In this document: positions 1 to 10,112 of the stretch, piece after piece
Position numbering within the stretch: the first letter of the stretch is position 1
Layout: every line of letters starts with the position of its first letter
Origin: Stramenopiles sp. TOSAG23-2
Lineage: Eukaryota; Sar
DNA: 64,000 nt
Reading direction: 5' to 3'
NCBI GenBank assembly: GCA_900128395.1
Contig: LT649238.1
Span: 17,310 to 81,309, forward strand
Notes under the pieces: model-generated
The model's database searches: none
What the model was told of the DNA's origin: nothing
Seen by the model: only the letters and a program-made list of their open reading frames with translations
Made by a program: the position numbers and the translations under genes

Positions 1-3000
1 AAGAATATTGCTTAGTTTCTGGTGCTGGTGTTCCTGAAATTAATGGTCTTTATGAAAAACAAACAATATTAAAAGATGGTGTTGGCATGTATATAATGAA
101 TGGGTATGAACTTTTCCGTACTGAATACAAACCGCCAGCGTTGCCAAATGATGCAACTCCGCAAGTAACTAAGCGCTGGTTTCTTGGAAATCCTAATAAA
201 AGACTTGTTTATTATTTTTGTCCATCCTCAGCAACTATACCACAATTAAGTGGATGGCAAGTACATCCATCGGCTGGTATTGGCCCAGCCCCAACACTTG
301 GTAGGACATTTTTAGAAGCAGAGAAACCACCACCAGTAAAAACATATTTAAATGGGAATAACAATCAAAATACCACATCAAATAATGATATTGTTTATAA
401 TATCCACAGTAAAGTTGACACTGGTAATGTTATTGATGGTGGTAATAATAATAATAATAATAATATTAATAATAATAGTACGAAAAGCAGACAGAATAAT
501 AGTATAAATTTAAGCAATGATACTTATAATAGTAATAACAATGTTAAAAAGAGCATTCCTATAGATTTAAATAATAATGATCATTTAGACAACACGTCGT
601 TGAAAAAAAAAGAAATCATAAATGTAGCTGATATAGATAATAAGGAAATAGAACAAGTAACCAATAATGATAATAATAATCAAAAGGATAAAGCTAATAA
701 TAATAATAATAATAACAACAACAACAATAACGACAACAATAATAATGATGATAATATTTTGCCAACTTGGGACAATATGTCACTAGCCGTACCAGAATCT
801 ATTGTAGTTGTTTCAAGTAAAACCAAGCGAAAGAAGGAAAAGAAAGAAAAGAAGAAAAAGAAGAAAAAATCAAAATCTCGATCATCTAAAAAAATCGCTT
901 TAATAGATGAGGATAGAAAAGTTAATAAAATTGAGGGGAAAAAAGTTAGTGCGAAGAAGAAAAAAGATACAATCATTGGAACGAACCAGGATATAATTGA
1001 TGTAAACAACAATACGGTGGAAAATTTTGCCAAAAAGGAGGGGAACGTGAATAAAGATGGTAAGGAGGATTTAAACAGAAATAATATAGAAGAAGACAAT
1101 TTGATGTTGGATATAACATCGAAGGAAGATATTGAAATTATAGATCAACCTGTTGATAATAATAGCCCAATTAAATTGAACATTGAAAAGATTGAAATTG
1201 AGGAGGAATTTGATGAAAGTTTGGATAATATTGAAAAAGATAATTCAGTGATGGATTTTACTGAAGAATTTGAAAATGATGAAATGGCGCATAATTCTGA
1301 TAAGAACGAAAAGTTAGTTATTAATGATGATAATATTGCAGAGGGGAATCAAGATAAATCAATAGAAAAAGAAGAAAAAATAATAATGGATCAAGTCGCT
1401 ATAACGGAAACAGAGACAAATGAAGTTGCGGAAATTCATCAATTCAATGAAGCTGAGCCAGTATTGAGAATGGATACCTATTCAGACGAGGATCTAGAAG
1501 GATTAGCAAATGAAATATATGTCGGAGATATTGAATATCATACAGGACATGAATCATCAGATGTGTCACCGCAACATTCTCCTATACATAGTGCAAAATC
1601 GAATGTATCTTCAAGAAGTAACAGTAATAGTAATGATAAAGACCTATCTGAAAACATGATGAATTTGCAGTTGAATCTCCCTCCTACCAGTTTGACCACA
1701 ATTATAGACGATTCACCACCTAGATTAATTAAAAGTAGCCCGCAGCCTGAATTTGCAGACGATTATCAAAATGACGAAGGTGCTTTAGATAACAGTCTTT
1801 TAAATATAACGACTGGTGAAACCCAATATGAAGAGAATGATAGACTGATAAAAACCCACCAACGTAATTTAAGTAATTATCGTGATGAGCGCAAGCAGTT
1901 GCAAGATGATTTACAAGCTGTTAGATCTCGCCAGAAAGCAAGGATGTTGAAGTTTGAAGCTTTGAAACGAAATTCAATCATCAATTTACCCAGTAACAAT
2001 GCCCCTAGAGTGCGATCTGAGTCTTATACACGTGATGATTTTGCTCGTAGCCCAATTGATTGGACGTCAAAAGAGGATGTATCTATCATGATTGATGGAA
2101 AAGAAGCACATAATGTCAATAATACAAATGTGTATGATCGCAAACATTCGTTGGATTTATTAGACCCAGAATTTCCTGGTGGTGATGAGTTGATTCAGCT
2201 TGATAATAGCATACTTAGAAATACGCCGACACCACCACACGATAGAAGTAGTCCTAGCGGCAACAGGTATGGGGCAAGTAGGTCATTTGATAATATTAGT
2301 CCGCTGAGTGATAGTGGTAAAAATGGTAGTGGAGATAGTAGCGGAATTTTAGCTATAGATGCTGATGTTTACGAATTTCGAGTTTTTTCTAATCCAAAAC
2401 CACATGTGAAATATTTAATACGTGTATCAGAACGGGTTGGTAATACAAATACACCTAGTAATGAAATAGAAAAAGGTGATCATAATAACAACACCGATGG
2501 TAGTATCAAGGATGGCAACAATAGCCTACCAAGTGGTGGTAAACGATTTTACGACATTAAACGACGTTATAGCCAATTTAAACAATTGCACTCTGACATT
2601 GCGAAGATTAAAGGGACTCGTCGTGGATTGCCAAAATTACCAAGATCAGGATTTATTCGTTCATTCGATCCTTTCTATTTGCAAAATAAAGCCTTGGAAT
2701 TGAATGAGTATTTAAGAAACTTGGTTGAAGTTTTTCGTGTTGAAAACGTAGTTGAAAGGACACCACTGGTATCATTTTTAGCAGCAAGGGATGAAGATAT
2801 GATGGATGAAGAGATTGCTAGTAATAATCCTCGTTCTAGCAACGACAGTGGAGCTAGCAATAGAAACAGCAAGGATATGAATACGGCAAGCCGCAAAAGC
2901 CAGCATGGAATTGGATGGAGTGGTTTCCACGTGCCGCTAGTTTTAAGCGCACGTCCACCGCCTGGAAAAATAGTTGATTCTAGAGTTGGTATTGGTTTAC

Positions 3001-4022
3001 AAAGGTATCGCTGTGGATCTTGTGGAGATTTACTTACACAGAAAAATGGATTTCTATATTGTCAATATTCTGAATTGTATCATTGCAAAGCATGTTCTAA
3101 ATCGAACTCATCAAGAGTGTTACCAACCCGCGTATTGCATTCTTGGGATTTTAAAAAGTATCCTGTATGCGATCAAGTAGAGACGTATCTTGAAAATATT
3201 GATGAGCAACCACTGTTTTGTGTATCTGCTATAAATCCACATTTATTTGCGAAAATAAAACCAATACAACATGTTCGCATGTTGCGAATACAATTGATGC
3301 GTATGGTAGACTTTTTAGACACATGCCGGCAAGGGATTGAATTGCGTTCAAAAATCAATGAGCGGGGTCCACATTTAATGGACGGTTCGGAAATGTACTC
3401 AATGAAAGACTTTCGAGAAATTAAATCGAAACATCTTCAACGTTTTTTAATGCGTGAAGTTCAAAGGCTGGCGGAACACATCAAATTTAAGTGCGTCACA
3501 TGTAGTGCACGTGGTTTTGTGTGTGAAATTTGTTCCGATGATAAACCAATTTATGCATTCGAAATATTAAAAGCATCGGCGTGCACTGGATGTAAAGCTT
3601 TTTTCCATCGACAATGCATAGAGGAAGCACTTGAATGTCCGCGTTGCAAACGTCTAAAGCAGCGACGAGATAAAAACAAATTAGAAAGCATGCCAAAAAA
3701 TTTATTGAATGGTAATAATAATAATAACAACAAGAATAATGTAAATTCGGTAAATGATTTCAATAATATTACTGCACGATACGAATCGTCAGTGGGAATG
3801 AAGAAAGGGTATAATAACCAATTTAAGCCATTGATAAAAGATCCATTTCAACAACATAATAACAACATGGTTAATAATGGAACTTTTGCTAAACGGAGTT
3901 TTAACAGCAACAGTGGTAGTGATAACGGTGGAAGAGGAGTTACCAATAACAATAGCACTTGGAATGGAAAAAAGAAAAGAAGCGGTAAAGGTAGTAAAGA
4001 TTTAAGCTGGGGACGAAAATGA
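1..4022 (+). CDS. PX and Rubicon-homology domain protein, 5'-truncated by window edge
   Basis: Probable endosome/autophagy membrane-traffic regulator. The frame is already open from base 3 with no stop, so the ATG at 87 is internal and the true start lies left of the window. The first about 100 residues contain GAGVPEINGLY and a tryptophan/tyrosine-rich unit that looks like one copy of a repeated module. A long Asn/Lys/Glu-rich disordered stretch follows (about 350-2300), with a Lys-rich tract near 820-880. A PX-like phosphoinositide-binding domain spans about 2370-2790 (RRYSQFKQLH, then LPKLPRSG). The C-terminal third (about 2995-3670) has many CxxC pairs (CGSCGD, CKAC, CVTC, CEIC, CPRC) and fits the zinc-binding Rubicon-homology (DUF4206) domain that binds Rab7 in the Rubicon, Pacer and PLEKHM1 families. 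It ends in an Asn/Gly-rich tail with a TGA stop. Domain calls are strong; the function is inferred from the family. Confidence 0.85.
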   Translation, partial: EYCLVSGAGVPEINGLYEKQTILKDGVGMYIMNGYELFRTEYKPPALPNDATPQVTKRWFLGNPNKRLVYYFCPSSATIPQLSGWQVHPSAGIGPAPTLGRTFLEAEKPPPVKTYLNGNNNQNTTSNNDIVYNIHSKVDTGNVIDGGNNNNNNNINNNSTKSRQNNSINLSNDTYNSNNNVKKSIPIDLNNNDHLDNTSLKKKEIINVADIDNKEIEQVTNNDNNNQKDKANNNNNNNNNNNNDNNNNDDNILPTWDNMSLAVPESIVVVSSKTKRKKEKKEKKKKKKKSKSRSSKKIALIDEDRKVNKIEGKKVSAKKKKDTIIGTNQDIIDVNNNTVENFAKKEGNVNKDGKEDLNRNNIEEDNLMLDITSKEDIEIIDQPVDNNSPIKLNIEKIEIEEEFDESLDNIEKDNSVMDFTEEFENDEMAHNSDKNEKLVINDDNIAEGNQDKSIEKEEKIIMDQVAITETETNEVAEIHQFNEAEPVLRMDTYSDEDLEGLANEIYVGDIEYHTGHESSDVSPQHSPIHSAKSNVSSRSNSNSNDKDLSENMMNLQLNLPPTSLTTIIDDSPPRLIKSSPQPEFADDYQNDEGALDNSLLNITTGETQYEENDRLIKTHQRNLSNYRDERKQLQDDLQAVRSRQKARMLKFEALKRNSIINLPSNNAPRVRSESYTRDDFARSPIDWTSKEDVSIMIDGKEAHNVNNTNVYDRKHSLDLLDPEFPGGDELIQLDNSILRNTPTPPHDRSSPSGNRYGASRSFDNISPLSDSGKNGSGDSSGILAIDADVYEFRVFSNPKPHVKYLIRVSERVGNTNTPSNEIEKGDHNNNTDGSIKDGNNSLPSGGKRFYDIKRRYSQFKQLHSDIAKIKGTRRGLPKLPRSGFIRSFDPFYLQNKALELNEYLRNLVEVFRVENVVERTPLVSFLAARDEDMMDEEIASNNPRSSNDSGASNRNSKDMNTASRKSQHGIGWSGFHVPLVLSARPPPGKIVDSRVGIGLQRYRCGSCGDLLTQKNGFLYCQYSELYHCKACSKSNSSRVLPTRVLHSWDFKKYPVCDQVETYLENIDEQPLFCVSAINPHLFAKIKPIQHVRMLRIQLMRMVDFLDTCRQGIELRSKINERGPHLMDGSEMYSMKDFREIKSKHLQRFLMREVQRLAEHIKFKCVTCSARGFVCEICSDDKPIYAFEILKASACTGCKAFFHRQCIEEALECPRCKRLKQRRDKNKLESMPKNLLNGNNNNNNKNNVNSVNDFNNITARYESSVGMKKGYNNQFKPLIKDPFQQHNNNMVNNGTFAKRSFNSNSGSDNGGRGVTNNNSTWNGKKKRSGKGSKDLSWGRK

Positions 4023-4373
4023 AAAATACGTAGAAAGTTGAGAGGGGTTTTTATAAACGTGTGTCCTACACTGTGTGAAAGCTGTGGGAGAGAGCAAGCC
4101 AATATTCTTTTAAAAATACTTGTGGTTTATTCATGCTTTTTTTAAAAATTAATACACACATATCTCATGTAATATTGTACTCGTACTCTAACATAAAAAG
4201 ACTTTAATTTCTTCGTGTGTCACAATTTTATCAATAATTATATCATATGTGAGAAGAATTATTTTTACGACGTATATACGATCATTTATATATCATATAA
4301 TATTAAAAATATTATAACTTAGATTTTAACCAAACATTATATGTATATAAATAATATCTTAATATATAAAAAG
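4023..4373. other. Convergent 3' intergenic region
   Basis: No gene seen. AT-rich 3' flank between two convergent genes. Contains ATATCATATG-type palindromic words around 4230-4310, and at 4313-4336 a short string (ATAACTTAGATTTTAACC) that recurs near 19866 and, diverged, near 30783. Confidence 0.6.
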
Positions 4374-4913
4374 TTATCTCCTATTATATCCCCCGATCTC
4401 TTTTATATATAATTCATATTCACCAACAACAAAAGTTTTTATTGCCATTAGACCAAATTGTAGTATGTTATTTTTTATTACTGGTTCTCGATCGACATGT
4501 TGACCTCTCCACATACATTCAAATTTACCAAAGGGGATATATGTACGATGGAACGATGGGCTACCAACTGGGGATGCTTGAAAATTATGACAAAAATATA
4601 TACCACTATTACCACATTTCTCGTCCCGCATCATTAATCTAAAAGTACTCTCCTCTAAAGCAACAGCATCAATATACAAACCTTCATACTCAGACATATC
4701 AATGGATGGTTGCATAGAAATCCAAGAGCTACAAAATCCACCATTATTTTCCAATGAAACAGTACCAGTAAATACTCTTGTTTCTGTTCCTTCATCATAA
4801 AAATTTTGACTAAAACTCCTTCCACCCATTACTGTGTCATTTCTACAAACCCAAGGTGCTTTTGAGTGAAGCACATTTAATTTATTTGTCACTACTTGCC
4901 TTGCTATAGACAT
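4374..4913 (-). CDS. CIA30-domain protein, complex I intermediate-associated protein (NDUFAF1-like)
   Basis: 179 residues, almost entirely one CIA30 domain. It shows the expected order: W-x-C-x-N-D-TVMGG near the N-terminus, then VFTGTVSLENNGGFCSSW, a YEGLYIDAVA strand, RTYIPFGKFECMWRGQ, and a C-terminal beta strand. In animals and fungi NDUFAF1/CIA30 helps assemble the membrane arm of mitochondrial complex I; related CIA30 proteins also occur outside mitochondria. No clear transit peptide is visible at the N-terminus (MSIARQVVTNKLNV is only weakly basic and amphipathic), so location is uncertain. It starts at the only upstream ATG and shares a 541-bp divergent gap with the BRCC36 gene. Confidence 0.85.
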   Translation of the reverse strand: MSIARQVVTNKLNVLHSKAPWVCRNDTVMGGRSFSQNFYDEGTETRVFTGTVSLENNGGFCSSWISMQPSIDMSEYEGLYIDAVALEESTFRLMMRDEKCGNSGIYFCHNFQASPVGSPSFHRTYIPFGKFECMWRGQHVDREPVIKNNILQFGLMAIKTFVVGEYELYIKEIGGYNRR

Positions 4914-5093
4914 TGTTAATTCTGCTTTAATATATATTACAATCTTCGTTCGAAAAATACTATTACGTATATCTAGCTTGTATCTAGATGACTATGTGTG
5001 AATATATAAAATAATACAAACAATCAATATCATTCGTATACATAATACTCTTATGCTCATATATATCTGTAGATATATATAGATATTTTCAAT

Positions 5094-5134
<41 letters not shown>

Positions 5135-5454
5135 ATCCAAAAAAATCGAATTCGATTTATTATTTTTATACTTATTCGTAGTGTTTTGATAGTGTATAAT
5201 ATTCTAATATGATATTATTATTATTATTATTATTATTATTATGGAATTAATTTAAATTATTAAAATGTGATCGGTGTTGTTGGGAAGATGACGGATGGAT
5301 TATGATTAGCAACGTGCATTATGATGGAGCATAAATTTAAATTTCAAAAGTTTTAATTTGTGACACAGAGTATATCTTAAAGTCAATTATCAAGACAAGA
5401 AAGAAAAACAGATATAAAGTATAATTGGTGGAAGATATTTTCACTTTTGAAACA
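4914..5454. promoter_or_regulatory. Divergent promoter gap with microsatellites
   Basis: Gap between the divergently transcribed CIA30 and BRCC36 genes, presumably holding both promoters. Contains an (AAC)n microsatellite at about 5095-5132 and an (ATT)n microsatellite at about 5215-5242. No recognisable core promoter element was identified. Confidence 0.5.
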
Positions 5455-6255
5455 ATGTTATCTCATGTTGAAATTACAAAGACAGCACAATTTGCATGCA
5501 CGGCGCATGCGCTGACGACGCAGACGGAAGAGGTCATGGGCCTTTTAATAGGTGTATGGACTAAAAATATTGTACAAATTTCACATGTTCATATCGTGAA
5601 GCGACAAAACAATACACGACAAAAAGATAGAGTAGAAATTGCACCAGAAGACGTGTCAAAAGCAGCAATAAGGGCAGAAGAGTTAGCTAAAGAAACCGGG
5701 AAAGATTTAAAAGTTGTTGGTTGGTTTCACTCGCATCCCCATATTTCGATTTTGCCGTCACATGTAGATGCTAAAACACAAGGTGAATATCAACAATATA
5801 TGGACGAAAGGTTTGTTGGTTTGATATTCTCAGTTTTTGATGAAAATGTTGTAGAAATGACTGGTAGTATAAAAATGATTGCATTCCAAGCAGAGCGGGA
5901 ATCGGAAAGATGGGTATATAAATTGCTAAATATGAATTTAATTAACAATGAACCAGGTAGATATGATGGATTGAGAAATAGTTTAAAAACAATTGTAGAA
6001 TCGCAACAAAAACTTGTGTTAGAAGAAGAAATTTTACATCAAGAATATTTAACTAAAGCCAACGATCAATTATTAAAACAAGCATATGTAAATAATGTAT
6101 ATGAAAAATGTCTTATCCTTTTAATTGAAAATGGCTGCTTGCCTTTGTATACTATTTTAAAAGATAAAAAGTTTATGTTGAAAGATATGACAGAACGTTT
6201 AAAATTTTTGTTAGAAACTTTACGAAGTAGACAGACAAATAGCCAAGCTATGTGA
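5455..6255 (+). CDS. BRCC3: BRCC36-like JAMM/MPN+ Lys63 deubiquitinase
   Basis: 266 residues from the ATG at 5455; the frame is open upstream but offers no earlier ATG. The complete JAMM metalloprotease motif is visible: the upstream glutamate in EEVMGLLIG, then WFHSHPHISILPSHVD giving the H-x-H-x7-S-x2-D zinc site. The following TQGEYQQYMDERFVGLIFSVF is the BRCC36 signature rather than that of CSN5, Rpn11 or eIF3h. In animals BRCC36 removes Lys63-linked ubiquitin within the BRCA1-A and BRISC complexes, paired with an inactive MPN partner (Abraxas or KIAA0157). No partner gene is in this window. The C-terminal helical region (LLKQAYVNNVYEKCLILL) corresponds to the part that pairs with that partner. 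Confidence 0.9.
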   Translation: MLSHVEITKTAQFACTAHALTTQTEEVMGLLIGVWTKNIVQISHVHIVKRQNNTRQKDRVEIAPEDVSKAAIRAEELAKETGKDLKVVGWFHSHPHISILPSHVDAKTQGEYQQYMDERFVGLIFSVFDENVVEMTGSIKMIAFQAERESERWVYKLLNMNLINNEPGRYDGLRNSLKTIVESQQKLVLEEEILHQEYLTKANDQLLKQAYVNNVYEKCLILLIENGCLPLYTILKDKKFMLKDMTERLKFLLETLRSRQTNSQAM

Positions 6256-6497
6256 TTCAAAATATAAAAAATATGTGATTCAAAATATATAATATTAAAC
6301 GAATATATTTTAATCATTTGTGATTTGTGTGTGTTGCTGATACGAGAGTAAAAATAATTTTGATGTAACACATTTTATATAAATTCTCTATTTTTAATTT
6401 TACTCATGTGACAATATTTTAATTTTCTTTATATTTTAAAATACTTTCTTATATATAAAATTTATTTAAATCAAAAAAAAAACACATCTCTTTTATT

Positions 6498-8990
6498 TCA
6501 CACTTCTAATATAGAATCTTTATCCACTTTCATCAATCCTTTACTGACTTGCTTACTAAAATTTTCATGAACTGCATTACTATCGACAACTTCATCACCT
6601 GGAGCAACTGCATATTTTCTTATTTTTGTCTTTTTTTTAGTTTCTCCAATATTTATAACAGCACCTTCATCATTTTTCTTCTTTGCAGCCGTCATTTTCC
6701 TTTTCTTTTCAGCTTCAAGTTTTTTATCTAAATCACCATGGCCATGCGTAAAAAGGAAGGCATCTATTTCTGTTTTGCCATCACCTGCCATCTCATTTAT
6801 TTGATCAATATTATCTTTTACCATATGTGTCATCGATTCAAATTGCTTATGCATCTTACGAAGTTCTTTCAATGTCTGTTGTACCCCTGCTTTCGTTATT
6901 AACAATGCTTTATCTTTTTCATCTCTTTCTTTTAGCGAGCTCAATAAAGGTCTTTTTTTTATAGCATGGCGCTCCTCTTGCAATTTTTCTAACTTTTTTG
7001 CAGCTTTTCTTTGTTTCTTTTGTTTTCTATAGTTTTCTCCCAAAAATCCTTCAAATCCATATAAATAAACACGTTGCAAATATGGACCGATGCAAGGCGT
7101 TTGCCATATTTTTATTAAAACAAACTTTTTCATTTCCTTCGAAATTTTGACATCTTCAGCATTTGCGATTATATCATTTTGTTCGGCATACGCATCACTC
7201 AAAATCGCAATGGAGATATTTAAAATAACGACATTCATGATCAACATATATAACGCATAAAAAGCGGTGGCAATCGTCCAATCCACTTCTTGTAATGATT
7301 CTAAATCAATATCTCCAAGTAAAGCTTTGAAGAGACTGACTATTGCATCCATTAAAGTTTCAAATCCTTTCACTTGTTGTCCAAAATAAACCATAAATAT
7401 AAAAGCAAATCCGATTAGAAAAAAAGTCAATATGACAAGAAAATTTGATAATTTATATACTGATGATTCCAAAGTATTTAAAATTAAAGCAAATGATGGT
7501 GCAGCTTTTGAAAATAAAAATACCAGTCGTAGCATCACAATAAAAATGATGAAACCTGCAACCGTTCTACCATAATCAACAGATTCATAGTAGTCACGAA
7601 GGTATAAAAATTGATCCGTTGTTGGATTAAGTTTTGCACCTTCCCCAATCCCACCCGGAAGGTTCATATATGCTGTAACATTGAAGATTTGCATTAAAAG
7701 ATAAAGCAAAATGGTCATCCAATGAAATCCCAGATCACTTGTAAATTCATTGTAATACGTCATCCCCATTGCAATCATTTTTGAAATTTCCTCCATTATG
7801 TAAACAATGTAAATCATTAATTCAATTATGTATGCTATTCCATGAATCATTTTTTTCGGATCCGCTATATTTACAGGACTTTGTCTTCTAAAATTAAGTG
7901 GGTTTGTATATACAGCTTTAAAATGGCCTTTTGGCTTAAACCCTCCCCATGGCTGAGTAACAAATGCTAAACGGACAGATAGGAATCGATTAACCATTGG
8001 GTTATACAATGAAAAGTCAATATATAAGCAAGCAGTTTGTTCATCCAAATACGAATTGTTTTTCATAACAGTGAGTAAATGTGTTGCCAACTCAACATCA
8101 TTTTGTGGAAGTGTTATACTATATGCTGGACTTGGAAGACTGATTCCTGTTTGAGTACCATAAAGTGAAATATCAGAACTAAATTGTTTTTTCCGTTCAG
8201 TGGTAGTAGTACCGTTTATAATACCAGTTTCATTCCATCCCTCCCATGTAAACGATATTTTTTTCGTTAAATTTAAAAGTTTTGAGGGATCTGTTGTAGT
8301 GCTACCATTTGATGACTTGGATGCTGCAATAATATCCTCTTTCATTATCCCATCAAAATATCCGAACGGTGATTTATCTTCTTCAGATAGAGAAAAATAG
8401 TAGTTTTTGGTTTTATCACCATAGCAAAAAAAAGACGTATTACCCAGTTCCATATCGGCACTATCAAAGGAACATGGTTTTTTTTTAAAACGAACTTGAC
8501 CAAATCGTACTCCACCAACTTTTCTATTATATGCAAATATATCATTTTTTAAACGAGGTTGATCTTCGCCATCAAAAGTAACAGTTGAATAATATTGTGG
8601 TATAAACCTGGTTTCTATCCACTCCCAAAAATTAGCAATTGTTACTACCTCTTCCATAGCTTGTTCACCAATCTCGTTATCATGATAAAAATTGCCTTTT
8701 AAACGTTGGACTAAATTATACTCTTGCGGGTTACTTAATTCATAGTTTGCATAGATTGTAACCACGACAAAAAAAATATAAAAAAATATTTTCCTAACCA
8801 TTCTAGCAGTAGTTTTCTTTTTCCTAGCAATAACTCTAAGTCTTTCTTTGACACGAAAAAATTTTCCTATTTTAATAGATGCTTCATATTCTGTTAACGC
8901 ACGTTTTGCTTTATCATTTGTTGGATGCCATTCGTCTTCTTTCCCATCTTTTTTCCCTTTCTGGGACACGTCGTGTTTACTAGAGGGCAT
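6498..8990 (-). CDS. Polycystin-2-like (TRPP) cation channel
   Basis: 830 residues. The basic cytosolic N-terminus leads into TM1 (about residues 64-82), followed by the large extracellular polycystin (TOP) domain (about 85-385) with FWEWIETRFIPQYY and several N-glycosylation sites. Five further hydrophobic segments follow between about 400 and 630. The pore loop reads SLFKALLGDIDLESL, where LLGDID matches the LGD-type selectivity filter of PKD2 channels. After the last TM (VVILNISIAILSDAYAEQN) comes a basic, coiled-coil-like tail. PKD2 channels are non-selective calcium-permeable channels, often ciliary, which suggests a flagellated cell. No convincing EF-hand was seen in the tail. Confidence 0.93.
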   Translation of the reverse strand: MPSSKHDVSQKGKKDGKEDEWHPTNDKAKRALTEYEASIKIGKFFRVKERLRVIARKKKTTARMVRKIFFYIFFVVVTIYANYELSNPQEYNLVQRLKGNFYHDNEIGEQAMEEVVTIANFWEWIETRFIPQYYSTVTFDGEDQPRLKNDIFAYNRKVGGVRFGQVRFKKKPCSFDSADMELGNTSFFCYGDKTKNYYFSLSEEDKSPFGYFDGIMKEDIIAASKSSNGSTTTDPSKLLNLTKKISFTWEGWNETGIINGTTTTERKKQFSSDISLYGTQTGISLPSPAYSITLPQNDVELATHLLTVMKNNSYLDEQTACLYIDFSLYNPMVNRFLSVRLAFVTQPWGGFKPKGHFKAVYTNPLNFRRQSPVNIADPKKMIHGIAYIIELMIYIVYIMEEISKMIAMGMTYYNEFTSDLGFHWMTILLYLLMQIFNVTAYMNLPGGIGEGAKLNPTTDQFLYLRDYYESVDYGRTVAGFIIFIVMLRLVFLFSKAAPSFALILNTLESSVYKLSNFLVILTFFLIGFAFIFMVYFGQQVKGFETLMDAIVSLFKALLGDIDLESLQEVDWTIATAFYALYMLIMNVVILNISIAILSDAYAEQNDIIANAEDVKISKEMKKFVLIKIWQTPCIGPYLQRVYLYGFEGFLGENYRKQKKQRKAAKKLEKLQEERHAIKKRPLLSSLKERDEKDKALLITKAGVQQTLKELRKMHKQFESMTHMVKDNIDQINEMAGDGKTEIDAFLFTHGHGDLDKKLEAEKKRKMTAAKKKNDEGAVINIGETKKKTKIRKYAVAPGDEVVDSNAVHENFSKQVSKGLMKVDKDSILEV

Positions 8991-10112
8991 ATTGTTCTTG
9001 ATAGTTAAAAAAAAGTGGACAACGACAGGGTAAGGATTTTATACAGTGTATTGATGACAATTAAGCGGAAGACTATCAGGATATAAATGGATAGTGTATA
9101 TATGCTATATTATAACAAAAATCGTCGGACTATCAGCAATAACTATATTGAAATGTATCAAAACAGAAGAAACAACAATGGTTTTGCAATAATTGTTACT
9201 ATCTGTATCTGTAGGCTATTTTATTTTCTATTTAGAACATCTATATATCACATGTAATATTGATAGTTATCCAGTTGTTGGTATATCAGTTTTTATTATA
9301 GTTAATATCATTAATTATCGTCACATGTAAAAAAGAAGGAAGAAGTGTGTCACTGGTAACTGGTGTAGTGTCACGCCATATCACCATACTGCCATCTGCC
9401 ATACTAATACTGTATACAAAGTATTATATAGGAGAAAATTGGCTCAGAAGTCTATAAAATCCCTCAGTATGTGTACCCAATCAAATAACAATAAAACTAA
9501 AACCTTCAACGAATAATTTGATAGTTTCTATACGATATCAAATATTACGATACGAATAGTACTGTCGATTGCCTTTACATAGAATGAACATACTTTAACT
9601 TATCGTAGAATACACATCTATTGTAGTCAATAGTAAAGATATATAATATGCCAGCAGTAATAGTATGCTGTGCTGATGTGCTGATATGCATGATGATAAA
9701 AAACTCTGTAAGACAAAGAAGAGCAAAAACAGCTCACACCTTTTTGCGCTCGCCTTTTTGGACTATAAAGAACATAGCATTAGTTGATAATATAGCATAT
9801 GCATAGCACTAGATGTCATTAAGGTTTCTATTTACTATACTAATCGGTATTATTTTTGTCGTCCTTTGTGCTCCAGCTCTCCAACATCCATTTTTTTTTT
9901 TTATACTACAACTTGTATTATTAGTAGCACTATCGGTATAGTTCCTCCTGGAGTTCAGAATAGTAGTTGCTATAATTTTTTTTACTTTTTGAATTTCAAA
10001 AAACAAAAAATCATTTGCAATGTATAGAAAAACATCATCGTATAGGAGAAAAAGAGACATAATAGTTTGAATATTTATATATAAATATCATATATATTTA
10101 CGTATAAGAAAC
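8991..10112. promoter_or_regulatory. Divergent intergenic region, no gene seen
   Basis: 1.1 kb between the divergent polycystin and GCP3 genes, presumably carrying both promoters. Reading frames here are short and lack conserved motifs. No repeat, tRNA or other element was recognised. Confidence 0.45.

Noticed and set aside
680-1099. Minus-strand Phe/Leu/Ser-rich frame
   Set aside because: Antisense of the Lys/Asn-rich disordered part of the PX protein; no independent coding signal.
9809-10060. Small minus-strand frame in the GCP3 upstream gap
   Set aside because: No domain, repeats of hydrophobic AT-rich codons only, and it would lie in the presumed GCP3 promoter.
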